A DNA stretch of 64,000 nucleotides, from the NCBI GenBank assembly GCA_021927905.1, contig BLLK01000020.1, forward strand, positions 1,798,001 through 1,862,000. Reading direction: 5' to 3'. Shown here in pieces: positions 19,458 through 28,897 of the stretch; position 1 is the first letter of the stretch; each line of letters opens with the position of its first letter. The notes under the pieces are model-generated. The model worked only from the letters and a program-made list of their open reading frames with translations. It ran no database searches and was not told the DNA's origin. The position numbers were made by a program, and so were the translations under genes. The stretch is from Chaetoceros tenuissimus (lineage: Eukaryota; Bacillariophyta; Thalassiosirophyceae; Chaetocerotales; Chaetocerotaceae).

Positions 19458-21236
19458 CTAATCATTTTTTCTTTTGCTTTTGAGAAGTTGCTCCATTTTC
19501 GCCTCCCAAGGAGCACATGTTTTCTCACGCTTTGGTGGAGGCTGACCGTAATATAATGTGTAAAGTTCATCTGGAGAAAGCCCTCCGCTGTATAAGTTCA
19601 CAAATTTTGAATTCATGTAGGTTACGTACAAAACTCCGAATTTTTGCCACCTACGTGGAGAGCAAAGAGCTGGAATTCCTGGGATTATTTGAAGTGATTC
19701 TTTTGGTTTTCCTTGAACCAATGCTGCACGCTTCCGAAGCAGGGTCACAAGTTCATAATCTTCCATTAAGCATTGATCAGGAAACCCTCCTAAAAACTTG
19801 AAAATGGCTCTTGGTATAGATATTGCCTGATCTCCGTAGGGTAAAGAATACAACTGGGTCCTGATATTTGCTGTAGTCTCAACTGCGTGTATACCAGGTG
19901 GAAAATAAGTCTTGGCTGAAGGATCAAAACTAGATTCAAGACCTTCCTTTGATGTGTCAATACCAAAGGCGAATGCACAAGAGTTGGCTACTACTTGATT
20001 ATTGGATGAATCCTTGTTCTTGAAACAGGCCAAAACCTTTTCATCCCAAAACGCGGGAAGAGTTGTGTCCATGTGACAGAATGTAAGAATGGAGCCCCTG
20101 GCAGCACTTGCGCCATAGTTTAGACAAGGTCCTCTTCCTCCGCCTTCACTATAATCCAAAATTTCAAAGTTTCCAAATGGCAAAATTGGGACATCTGACT
20201 CGATGACAGAGTATTTCCTTCGGATGCGTTCTGGTTGAAATTCTCTGAAAACCCTTTTTACATTCTCTAGCTCCCCATCTTGAACTTCATGATCCGTTCC
20301 TTCCTTCTTTTCCTCATTATTTTTTTCGGATGTGAAGGAATCATTTTCTTCTAAGGATCCCATTTGCTTTAATCTGCCTCCGGCATCAACTATAATTACT
20401 TCAATTTTTGTTGGGTTTACAGCTCTACTCATTAATTTCCACAATTGCTTTTTCAGTGTTTCGCTTGATTCCTGATACGAAGGAATAATGACTGAAATAA
20501 GATAGGAGTCGGTTACATCACTATCTCCCCTCGCTATAATATTCGACACTTGCTTATTTTCCAATCCTACGATTTCGAAGACTGGCAGTCGCAAAAGTTC
20601 TGTCCAATTTTTAGTCAAAAATTCAGCCAGCTCAAAATACTCATCATCATCAGAAGCACTATGGTCCATGAGTGATGAAGACGATTGCATAGATAGTATT
20701 GTCCGCTGCGAAAACGAAGCTTGAGATAGTTTCGAACTGGATTGATTGGCGACCTTTCTTTTAGTATCAGAGGTGTCAAAGGGCCGCATGGATAAAGATG
20801 CTAGTCGCCTACATATAGAATCTTCCCGCAACAAACGTATTATTTCCGATTCAACTCGACTTGTATTCTCTTGGTTCTTGGGAGGATATTCTATTCTGTG
20901 ATAGTTGAGCATAGTCTTGAGCTGTTCATATCGTTCAAGAGGAGATAGACGATCAACTTCGTCACGAGAGTGTGTAGTGAGAGGTACCCATGCTTTTGGT
21001 TGCTGTCTGACTTTCTCAGAATCATCCATCAACTTAGATCGAGATAATGAAACATTCTTTACTGAAGCTGTTCCGTGAGACCTCCATTTGAATAGAAATG
21101 GAATTACATATGTTGACATAACATAATGGTATCCTGAAACTGCTAGACATGACAAGCAAAGAGACCACGCTAGGAATGACTCAACTGCGGTAGGTAATTT
21201 AGAACCTGGCCCGCCTATTTTAACTTTGTGTGGCAT
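19458..21236 (-). CDS. GT2-family glycosyltransferase with N-terminal membrane segment
   Basis: Single exon, 592 residues. A hydrophobic segment at about 17-50 (FLAWSLCLSCLAVSGYHYVM, then IPFLFKW) suggests a type-II membrane protein. After a Ser-rich stem, a GT-A domain begins near residue 240: ISVIIPSYQESSETLKKQLW, KIEVIIVDAGG, GGGRGPCLNYGASAARG, LTFCHMDTTLPAFWDEKV. HMDT takes the place of the DxD motif that holds the metal and nucleotide sugar. This order resembles the GT2 group annotated as 'glycosyltransferase, TIGR04283 type' in bacteria, with a Ser/Glu-rich insert between the first two strands. The end (LYTLYYGQPPPKREKTCAPW) is not recognised. Sugar donor and acceptor are unknown; a Golgi location is inferred from the anchor. 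Confidence 0.75.
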   Translation of the reverse strand: MPHKVKIGGPGSKLPTAVESFLAWSLCLSCLAVSGYHYVMSTYVIPFLFKWRSHGTASVKNVSLSRSKLMDDSEKVRQQPKAWVPLTTHSRDEVDRLSPLERYEQLKTMLNYHRIEYPPKNQENTSRVESEIIRLLREDSICRRLASLSMRPFDTSDTKRKVANQSSSKLSQASFSQRTILSMQSSSSLMDHSASDDDEYFELAEFLTKNWTELLRLPVFEIVGLENKQVSNIIARGDSDVTDSYLISVIIPSYQESSETLKKQLWKLMSRAVNPTKIEVIIVDAGGRLKQMGSLEENDSFTSEKNNEEKKEGTDHEVQDGELENVKRVFREFQPERIRRKYSVIESDVPILPFGNFEILDYSEGGGRGPCLNYGASAARGSILTFCHMDTTLPAFWDEKVLACFKNKDSSNNQVVANSCAFAFGIDTSKEGLESSFDPSAKTYFPPGIHAVETTANIRTQLYSLPYGDQAISIPRAIFKFLGGFPDQCLMEDYELVTLLRKRAALVQGKPKESLQIIPGIPALCSPRRWQKFGVLYVTYMNSKFVNLYSGGLSPDELYTLYYGQPPPKREKTCAPWEAKMEQLLKSKRKND

Positions 21237-21873
21237 AATTATTGAATTACCGTGATGATTGATACTGGTTCTCTTTTATTTTTATGAAAGCATATGCTTG
21301 TTTTATGTGTATGGGTCATGAAACAAATTGCCATTGCTACTGCAGACCACAAACTCGCTAGATTCATTGATTCCATTCCTTCCTATTCCTGACTGATACT
21401 TTTCAGGATTTGCAAGACTTTTCAAGAAGTTTACAATGAGGTGTCCATAAAAATACATCAGATTATCCTCAAAAAGATATATTAGTACATTTCACGAATG
21501 TAATTTGTCAAATATAACGGGTCATTGTTCGAATCATCGTGAACGTCATTTCCTTCATCGTGTCATGAAACCCCAAGCTAACGCGGTATAGAGAGCAGAC
21601 GCATTTACATTGAACTTTGCCAGAGGTGTGAAAAGACCACAAGACCACAAGACCACATCGATTTCTTTTTTGTTCTTCCTCATTGGATATAAAAAAGTGT
21701 GCAGTCCATACGGAAGTATAAGAACCACTTCAGTTTATATTGCGTAATTATAGACAGACACAATAAGGTAAAGATATTTGTAGGAATTCTCTAAAAACCT
21801 ACATTGCTTCAAGTCTCAAAGCAAAAAGTAAATAAATAAGTTCGAACTCGAAAGAATTTCTAAAGAACAAAAC
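21237..21873. other. Divergent promoter region with octamer repeats
   Basis: Lies between the GT2 gene (minus) and the DUF760/EF-hand gene (plus). It has three perfect tandem copies of AAGACCAC at 21633-21656. No gene or RNA seen. Confidence 0.45.
21633..21656. repeat. Three tandem copies of AAGACCAC
   Basis: Perfect 8-base units, 217 bases upstream of the DUF760/EF-hand ATG. Confidence 0.75.
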
Positions 21874-23454
21874 ATGTTTCTTTCAATTTCAACTGTGATG
21901 ACATGGTCAGCCTTGATGTCAGCATCTCCATATGCCAAAGCTTTCTCGCCCAATTTTCTATCTTCGGGAAGTAGCGTTAACTCTCTTCTGAAACATGGTG
22001 TATTTTCTGGAAATATCATGTCACCTAGAGCTAGGGGAAACATTTCTTCGATGAAACTATGGAACTCCTTGGATGATGATGAAGACGACGACGATGAAGA
22101 TGAGTCATCCACATATGAGCAATTTGCGCAATCAGAATTCTTCAACGATGACAATAAGTCTTCGTCGTCTATTGCACCCTTTACACCAGCAACTACACAA
22201 GTGGATTGGGGTGGAGAGTACGAAACTCTCAAACAGCGTTTAGATGATTCTGAAAACGGCTCAAAGGCAATTCCACCTTCAAGAGCTTTGTTTCGTGTCA
22301 TGACTTCTGAATCTCCCAACGAAGCCATCTTGAAATTTGTCAATGGTGCCTCACCGGAAGTAGTCACTGCCATGAGTTCAGCTGTAACAAGTCTACTAGG
22401 AGGTTTATCGACTGGGGCTGCGGCTCCTGGACCTGGATTGGTCAGGGGAGGAATTGAGACCATTATCAGAACTAATGGTGAGCAACTTGGCTCCTTATGT
22501 TTTCAGCTTCAAATGACGGGATACATGTTTCGTAATGCTGAGTATGTAATCGCCATCAGAGAAATCATGAAACTGCCGAGTATTACTAAACAACCCTCAC
22601 TGAAGGAGTATAAGAGGGCATTTGACAGAATGGACACTGATGGTTCCGGATATATTGAACGTGAAGAAGTAGAAGCGTTGTTGAGGAAAGTTTATGCTAC
22701 TGACTTTGAAAGTGAAGACAGTGTTCCTGCATATGAGGTCAAGGCTTTTGTTGACTTTTTCGATAGAAATAAGGATGGTAAGATATCTTGGGCCGAATTT
22801 GAATATGGCCTTGGAATAGTAGGACAAACCAAGAAAGACAGTGGAATGAAAGCTCTCAGTGGGTCTGGTGAATTTGATGTAGATGACTTTGATGAGGACG
22901 AAGACTTTGACGATGAAGACGATTACATCAACGACTCGATATTTTCTGAACCAAAGGTTTCTGGTAAGATTGAAATTGAAATGAAAAACGGTAATGTAAT
23001 TGAGGTAGAAGCAAATGAATATATTGCAGAGCTCAAAAGAGAGGCGGCATTGCTGAAAAAAGCACTTGCAGAGGAGCAAATGGGGGGAATGGCTAGCAGT
23101 GACTTTGGCTTACCCGTTCCAATGGATTCTCCCAACATGACTACACAACAACAACAGCCAAAGGAATCAATTGCTGGATACATCGCTTCTTTACAAGGAG
23201 ACATTGATGCTCTTACCAAAAATATATCACCAGAGGTAGTAGATGCCATGAAGATGTTGGTCGAATATGTATTAGAACCATCCACTTCTCAACGTGGTAC
23301 TGGAAGCAATAGAAAAAGCACTGAAGAACTGCGACAAGTAGAAATGGAGCTTCCTAGCTCTGCATTACAGCAATTAGCATTGTGGCAGTTGGTTTTAGGA
23401 TACAAATTGAGGGAAGAGGAAGCGACAGGAAACTATAGGAAAATGCTCGAGTAG
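21874..23454 (+). CDS. Plastid-targeted DUF760 protein with embedded EF-hand pair
   Basis: Single exon, 526 residues. The N-terminus MFLSISTVMTWSALMSASPY ends in AKAFSPNF, an 'ASAF'-type signal with Phe after the cleavage site, followed by a Ser-rich transit region. This predicts import into the secondary plastid. Residues about 135-235 match DUF760 (ALFRVMTSESPNEAILKFVN, QLQMTGYMFRNAEYV). Two EF-hands follow at about 245-315, with loops DTDGSGYIEREE and DRNKDGKISWAE, both with Ca-ligating residues in place. A very acidic stretch (DVDDFDEDEDFDDEDD) and a Gln-rich linker lead to a second DUF760 half at about 425-520 (IAGYIASLQGDIDALTKNIS, LQQLALWQLVLGYKLREEE). DUF760 proteins occur in plastids and cyanobacteria, function unclear; here calcium may control the pairing of the halves (inference). 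Confidence 0.8.
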   Translation: MFLSISTVMTWSALMSASPYAKAFSPNFLSSGSSVNSLLKHGVFSGNIMSPRARGNISSMKLWNSLDDDEDDDDEDESSTYEQFAQSEFFNDDNKSSSSIAPFTPATTQVDWGGEYETLKQRLDDSENGSKAIPPSRALFRVMTSESPNEAILKFVNGASPEVVTAMSSAVTSLLGGLSTGAAAPGPGLVRGGIETIIRTNGEQLGSLCFQLQMTGYMFRNAEYVIAIREIMKLPSITKQPSLKEYKRAFDRMDTDGSGYIEREEVEALLRKVYATDFESEDSVPAYEVKAFVDFFDRNKDGKISWAEFEYGLGIVGQTKKDSGMKALSGSGEFDVDDFDEDEDFDDEDDYINDSIFSEPKVSGKIEIEMKNGNVIEVEANEYIAELKREAALLKKALAEEQMGGMASSDFGLPVPMDSPNMTTQQQQPKESIAGYIASLQGDIDALTKNISPEVVDAMKMLVEYVLEPSTSQRGTGSNRKSTEELRQVEMELPSSALQQLALWQLVLGYKLREEEATGNYRKMLE

Positions 23455-23510
23455 ATTTCTCTTGGTCGCTCTTTCATTTTATACAGTGTAGGAATTAATT
23501 ATAGTAACGA

Positions 23511-25712
23511 TTAGATAGTACTTTTGATCCATTCATCATTATGCCATGAAAATCGTCTTTCTTGGCAAAGGGTAGAAATTCCGTCACCATTCTCATTATT
23601 GCTGCAGAGCAAATCTAAACAAACTCTGGCTTGCTCGGAAATGCAACAATTTTCATTTTGCAACGAGATAAAGACAAGGTCCAAGATGTTGGTACCAAAC
23701 AGAAGCAGACCTCTTAGGTCCTTACAGGATAAATAACTTTCACAAAGACAAAGTATGCGAAATACAATCTCTGATTCTCCTGTCTCATTATCTCCCAAGG
23801 CGATCAGGTCATGTAGCAAATGAGAGTCAGCAAAGAGCTTTGCACAATCCCAATGTATACATAACTGTGTGCAAAACGTAAGTACGCTCGCTTTGAGTAT
23901 TTCACTATCAGGACCATCCTGTCCAATGATTTCTTTGAACTTTGCAGTAGTGTTAAAGTCAAGTAATATCTCGCACCAAGACGAGGACAGAGGTAAATCG
24001 TTGCAAGTAAAATTGGACAAGGTCCTGAGGAACTCAATCAGGACATTTGTATCAATGTTGCCTTCGTTACAAGTAGATAGGATGTCGAGACTTGCCCTCG
24101 ACCAATATTTTAGTGACTTGTATCTCTCAAATGGGCCTGAAGTCCACTCAGACTTGGTTTCCTCATCTACTACGAAATTTTCTGGACAGCATGTGACACT
24201 CGCAAGTATAGATGGATCATTTGTTTCTACGGCCAGAAAAATGCAGTGTTGAACATTTTTTGTCCATGTGCTTAAATTCGAAAGAATAGAGGCTGCTATT
24301 TTCGAGCTCTTTGCACATTCTAAAAATTGTTCCACAAACGGAATCATTTCTTCCGCCCAAAAGGAGTTTTTAGTCAACTACATGTGGAGAATTACACGTT
24401 AGAATTCAGTTTGAGGGTCAATTCTAAAAGCTATTTTTTGAAAGACTTACATTTGCAAGAATTCTATAGAATAAAGTATCAGTTGATATCAATCCTTCCT
24501 GAACCTTTACTGTTATAGAATTCTTGGCTTCGGGGATGAGAAGTTGCATAACGCATGCTACATCTTTTGATAACTGAAATAACAATTTCAATCCATTTTC
24601 TCTACTCATATACAGAGGAATCAAATTGAGTAAATTACTTTCGAGTATGCGTGACCTACATTCTTCATTGAAACTAGCATTGTAAAGAATACCTATGCAT
24701 AAATCTACCATCTCATGAGAACCATCTTGTAGAATCGATGGAATTGTGCACCAAAGATTGCATTCTTTGCTTGAAAAGTAGTCAATTGTCTCGCCGTAGA
24801 TGCTAGCCTTGTCCAATAACAACAATACCTTTCCCATTGTGTCTGATGAGAGACGCAGACGTAGACAATCATCGAGAACGTTATAGATACCCTTCCGAAT
24901 CATCTTGTTCTGAACATCAATATCATCCGAAAGTCTTGATAGAATACCAAGACAGATGTAAAGTATCGAATCACATTCAGCAGCACTTACTCCGTGATTA
25001 CCTGATTCTAGGAGCCGTTCCATTTCAGAAACTATTTCTCGTGCTAAAGTCATAATGATCGAACCTATTTTGTATTCTTGTAGTATCACATGGAACTCTT
25101 CAAAGTCAGACAGATACATGATAACTTTACAAATGTAAAACTTGACTTCTTGGCAAGATTTAGAATTGGCAAGTAAACGTGCGAACGCGGAAAGCAATTG
25201 GTGATTTTGAGAGAGAAGCTCTAGATTCGAAAACTCCACACAAAATCCATGAATACTTTTCACCGCTTCGACTTGATTGCCATCACTCTCGTAGAGAATA
25301 TCGAGCGCATGGTCTACTACAGTACCAAGCTCATCTTCCTCGACATCACTCTCTTGTAAAAGGTCAAGATTACGTTGTTGTAGCTCAACCAAGATGTCTT
25401 CAACTTGAGAAACCCAATTGCTAGGAATCTGCTTACACTTTTTGATAATTTTCTTTGCGATTTTGGAAATATCGGCATCCTCGTCAAGTCCTTTCGCTAG
25501 AATCTTGATTTGTTTCAACTCGGGAGTTTTCTATCGATCGATTCGAAAGAGTTGGTAATATTTTAAAACAATTGAAGAGAAAGTTTATTGTTGGAAAAGG
25601 GGTATTCTACCAAACATACCTCAGAATCGTTGTTGCAATGACTAGAATAATATTCGACAATGATGGCTTCCTCAGCATGCGATGCAAAAATTCGTTCTGG
25701 TACTATCTTCAT
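23511..25712 (-). CDS. KAP3: KAP3, non-motor subunit of heterotrimeric kinesin-II
   Basis: Three exons (25620-25712, 24451-25530, 23511-24377), all joined in phase 0, give about 679 residues. Exon 1 starts MKIVPERIFASHAEEAIIVE and runs into KTPELKQIKILAKGLDEDAD, like the N-terminus of animal KAP3. Armadillo repeats follow (SNLELLSQNHQLLSAFARLL, FEEFHVILQEYKIGSIIMTL). The closing CQERRFSWHNDEWIKS corresponds to the hallmark C-terminal RWHNxQWLE of KAP3. KAP3 holds the two kinesin-2 motors and links them to cargo; the complex drives anterograde intraflagellar transport. Diatoms lack flagella except in sperm of centric species, so this gene suggests a centric with flagellated gametes. It is about 100 residues shorter than animal KAP3. 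Confidence 0.85.
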
Positions 25713-26308
25713 TGCTGGTTGCTCTTTAAAAGGAAACACGCTCCAGTCCTTTTACTTTTGCATAGAAGTTTGCAAATTTTATCCAGTTCCTTTTCTAAAT
25801 TGAAATTCGATTAGAGAGCATTATTGCTTAGGTAAAAAATGATATCAATTTCAATTTTGCTTGACTTCTTTGCTCCCCCTTCTTTTCTTTTTCCAATAAG
25901 CATCATAGAGGAACAAAACTGATGGGAGCAAACGAGCCCACAGCCCACAGCCCACACAGAACTAATTACTTTCTCATTAGAACCAAACAAACATCAGAAT
26001 TGTTCTTAGTTCCAATTCCAAGTTGATTGTCTTCTTACCACTGTTATCTGAATACATCCAGGATCCATAGCTTTATTCATAGCTAACATTAACTTTTGCT
26101 CCAAAAATATTCCTACAAAATGCTCTCAAGTATCATTTCAACAGGTTCTTTTGTATATATGCGTTCAACAAGGTATGATCTAGTCAGTGCACTACAATAT
26201 AGTCCGTCTAATGTGATGTTTGGGATTATGTATTTCTAAAGATGGAAAAAATGTTGTGTCGCTTGCATGTTTTACTACTATTCATATCTAATTTTCTGTT
26301 TCAATCAG
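25713..26308. other. Divergent region, with possible first exon of the next gene
   Basis: Holds the KAP3 promoter and the unresolved 5' end of the gene at 26309. Three tandem copies of AGCCCAC lie at 25935-25955. An ATG at 26120 opens a short frame (MLSSIISTGSFVYMRSTR) that could be exon 1 if a donor keeping phase 0 (for example CTA/GTCAGT near 26183) is used; the better-looking AAG/GTATGA donor gives a premature stop. Confidence 0.4.
25935..25955. repeat. Three tandem copies of AGCCCAC
   Basis: Perfect 7-base units, 223 bases upstream of the KAP3 ATG on the minus strand. Confidence 0.75.
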
Positions 26309-26673
26309 GTCAAGCCAGCTGAAGTAGTAGACAAAATCATTGCTTTCTTCATTGATGTAATTACACCAGGCGGGGGAGTAGGCGAGAGCAATTGGTAAGA
26401 ATGTTATTCGTCAAAGGTTTTCTGCCTTGCGAGTGAAACTAACTTTTGTTTGTAAAAAGGTGGATGAGAGGCATACGCAATGTTCAAAGGGGGTCACAGA
26501 GAATTGAGAGAGAAATGGAAATAAGAAGTAATCTTGCACAGTGGGACGAGGAGTTTCCTTTTATGCATCATGAATTGATTATAAGATATGCAGCAGGGCT
26601 TTTGGCGTCAACGGCTGCATTGACAATATATGAATTGTTTCGTGGAGATACAAAGAAGAAGTATTACAGATAG
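26309..26673 (+). CDS. Small membrane-associated protein of unknown function, 5' end unresolved
   Basis: Two exons are clear: 26309-26394 after a TTTCAATCAG acceptor and 26460-26673 after TGTAAAAAG. They join through TG/G to give VKPAEVVDKIIAFFIDVITP, GGGVGESNWWMRGIRNV, then a charged helix (QRIEREMEIRSNLAQWDEEF) and a hydrophobic segment (YAAGLLASTAALTIYELF), ending GDTKKKYYR. The frame makes at least 99 residues. The start lies upstream in an exon I could not fix. The end is a single membrane-spanning or membrane-lying helix followed by basic residues, as in small mitochondrial or ER membrane proteins. No family recognised. The two well-formed splice sites in a continuous frame are the main support. 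Confidence 0.5.
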
Positions 26674-26870
26674 TACTGTGAGCATGTACCAGCATTTCGT
26701 TTCAACTACTAAAAATGTGCCGAAAAGTAACATGTGAATAGAAAAACAAGTAACACAAATAAAATGAAATTATGAAAAGTATGTATGTAATTTTCTCTTG
26801 ACTTTAGTGTTACAGTTACTAGCAAAATTCAAAAAACAATGATTTCCTTGTCATTTTCCTAGCAAACAAC

Positions 26871-28235
26871 TTAGTTCTCGGTGGTGGTAACCTTTCCAAG
26901 CATCTTAAGTCTGTTAGAATCCATAACAGCAATACGTCCAAGTGCAGCACACTTCTCAAATGGCTCAAGGAACAATGGCTGGGTTGGCTCGAACTCAACC
27001 TCAGCAGACTCGAACTGAGAAAGGGTGTCTGGGTTGTCTACCTTCTGTCCTCCAGTCTTCTTTCCCATCTTCCAAAGGATCTTGGTCATCTTACATGCTA
27101 CCTTAGCAGTACGAGAGAAGATAAGTGGACAGTATCCGGTCTTGAGTACTCCAGGGTGCTCCTGTACTACAACCATAGCGCAGAACTTCTTAACTGGAAG
27201 ACAGTCTCCCTCAGACTCCTTGTAGATGATATCTCCAGCGGAAACAACCTCGTCCTTGGTGATACCCTTGATGGACATACCAACGGAGTTTCCTGGTCCA
27301 GCAGACTCCAATACCTTCTTGTGCTGCTCGATGGAGAACATCTTCTTTCCCTTAAGTCCAGTTGGAGCAATTCCAATGATGTCTCCTGGGCGAAGAGTTC
27401 CCTGCTCAACGGTTCCGCAGATAATCTGTCCAACTCCCTTAATGTTGTATACAGTGGAAACTGGAAGACGAAGTGGAAGGTCTGGGAAACGCTTTGGTGG
27501 CTGGATGAAGTCATTAAGAGCATCAAGGAGGGTGAATCCGGTGATGGTTACCTTTGGCTTAAGGTTTGCGGTCCATCCCTTGTACCAAGCTGCCTTATCG
27601 GACTTCTCTACAAGGTTGTCTCCGTTGAATCCAGAGTATGGAATGAATGGAACCTTCTTTGGCTTGAATCCAATCATTTGAAGCATCTTGGTGAACTCAT
27701 CCTTGATCTCGTTGAAACGTCCCTCGTCCCATCCACAGGAGTCCATCTTGTTGATTCCAACAATGATCTGCTCTACTCCAAGAAGGTAAAGAAGACGAGC
27801 GTGCTGACGAGTCTGTCCCTCCTCAACTCCAAGCTTTGGGTCAGCCTTAGCGATAGCAGCCTCGAAACCTCCCTTCTCTGCTGGTACAAGAAGAAGACCA
27901 ACATCAGCGGTAGCGGATCCGGTGATCATGTTCTTAATGTAATCCTTGTGTCCTGGAGCATCTACAATAGTGTAGTGGAACTTGTCAGTGAAGAACTCCT
28001 TGGTGTTACACTGAATGGTAACTCCACGCTCACGCTCCTCCTTACAGGTATCAAGGTAGTAAGCGAAACCGAAGGAAGACTTTCCCTTCTCCTCAGCCAT
28101 AGCCTGAAGCTTAGCCATCTCACGCTCGGAAACTCCTCCGCACTTGAAGATAAGGTGACCACAGGTGGTGGACTTTCCAGCATCTACGTGCCCGCACACA
28201 ACAACAGAAAGATGTTCTTTTCCAGAGTCAGCCAT
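26871..28235 (-). CDS. EFL: EFL (elongation factor-like) GTPase, copy 1
   Basis: Single exon, 454 residues. GTPase motifs: G1 GHVDAGKS (15-22), G3 [16 protein letters not shown]4 NKMD. Several stretches are typical of EFL rather than EF-1alpha: [56 protein letters not shown], and [23 protein letters not shown] delivers aminoacyl-tRNA to the ribosome in lineages where it replaces EF-1alpha. In some diatoms, including Thalassiosira pseudonana, both occur. Codon use is strongly biased (AAG for Lys, CGT for Arg, GGA for Gly), unlike neighbours, which fits very high expression. The product is identical to that at 32067-33431. The shared TATA-like box lies 14-22 bases upstream of the ATG. Confidence 0.85.
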   Translation of the reverse strand: MADSGKEHLSVVVCGHVDAGKSTTCGHLIFKCGGVSEREMAKLQAMAEEKGKSSFGFAYYLDTCKEERERGVTIQCNTKEFFTDKFHYTIVDAPGHKDYIKNMITGSATADVGLLLVPAEKGGFEAAIAKADPKLGVEEGQTRQHARLLYLLGVEQIIVGINKMDSCGWDEGRFNEIKDEFTKMLQMIGFKPKKVPFIPYSGFNGDNLVEKSDKAAWYKGWTANLKPKVTITGFTLLDALNDFIQPPKRFPDLPLRLPVSTVYNIKGVGQIICGTVEQGTLRPGDIIGIAPTGLKGKKMFSIEQHKKVLESAGPGNSVGMSIKGITKDEVVSAGDIIYKESEGDCLPVKKFCAMVVVQEHPGVLKTGYCPLIFSRTAKVACKMTKILWKMGKKTGGQKVDNPDTLSQFESAEVEFEPTQPLFLEPFEKCAALGRIAVMDSNRLKMLGKVTTTEN

Positions 28236-28243
28236 TTTGAATA

Positions 28244-28252
28244 CTATATATA
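28244..28252 (-). promoter_or_regulatory. TATA-like box of EFL copy 1
   Basis: TATATATAG, read on the minus strand, lies close to the EFL start codon. It is part of the 41 upstream bases that are identical in both copies. The distance to the ATG is short, so the 5' leader would be brief, or the motif may lie within the leader. Confidence 0.4.
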
Positions 28253-28276
28253 ACTCTAATTCGAGAGAAAGTGAGA

Positions 28277-28897
28277 AAGAGCGAGGGTGAAGATTTTGCT
28301 GCTCGTTGAACGGAGAGAATTTTTTCGTTTTTTAGTAAGCAGTACAAGATATTCTCTTTTCTATGGCTGTCAGAGCACCCAATCCGAAGGGGTTTGTAAG
28401 ATTGATTCCCAAAATATTGAATTCTTACCTTTACAAACCTTTAAAACTCTCTACCTTTTTATAAATTTAATCCTTTGAATAATTTGCTTTTCTATTTTAT
28501 AACTTCTAGAGAAATATGTTTTCGTTCTAGTTGATATGAATAAGGTTGGTACCTTAAGATCTTCTTAGATTCCAAAAGAATTCACTGGAAACCTATCTCC
28601 TTGGTACTTACTTGGTACTTTACCTACTTACGTGATCTTTCGCGCGCATTTTCTAAACTGGCTTCATCTTTCATCTTTTCTTCAAAATTCTTTGCTTTGG
28701 TATTATTTCCGATTTGTAAAGTTTTCTTTGATAGTGATTCGGAAGTTGGTACTGCTTGATTATTCTTTATTAGTATTTTCCAAATAGATATGGAGCTAGG
28801 GTGCTAACTAAGGTCAGAATTTTTGTCATATTTAGTGGAAGATTGAGTTAGTTCTGTTGGAAATTAGACATCAACTGACTGAAATAGAGAAGACAAG
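28277..28897. other. Spacer region beside EFL copy 1
   Basis: Unique sequence between the left arm and the methyltransferase gene, acting as a divergent promoter. TTTCGCGCGC at 28638-28647 matches the E2F-type consensus TTTSSCGC. No gene seen. Confidence 0.4.

Larger units (their letters stand above)
26783..28276. repeat. Inverted repeat, left arm (EFL copy 1)
   Basis: This 1494-base arm pairs with 32026-33522 in opposite orientation. Where I compared them directly (first and last parts of the coding region and both flanks) the arms are identical, except for three extra bases in the right arm just after the stop codon. Homology extends 41 bases upstream of the ATG (TCTCACTTTCTCTCG to the ATG) and about 90 bases past the stop, then ends abruptly on both sides. 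Confidence 0.9.

Noticed and set aside
22597-23079. Minus-strand frame of 160 codons rich in Phe, Ile and Val
   Set aside because: Antisense to the EF-hand and acidic region of the DUF760 gene; a shadow of Asp/Glu/Lys codons.
26871-28235. Calling the gene pair EF-1alpha
   Set aside because: GTPase flanks such as [18 protein letters not shown] and [16 protein letters not shown] are those of EFL; EF-1alpha has VTIDISLWKF- and ISKNGQTREHA-type stretches instead.
27156-28253. 365-codon open frame antisense to EFL copy 1
   Set aside because: It mirrors a strongly biased coding sequence; its Leu/Ser-rich product is a known by-product of such codon use, and the same frame appears antisense to copy 2 only because the arms are identical.
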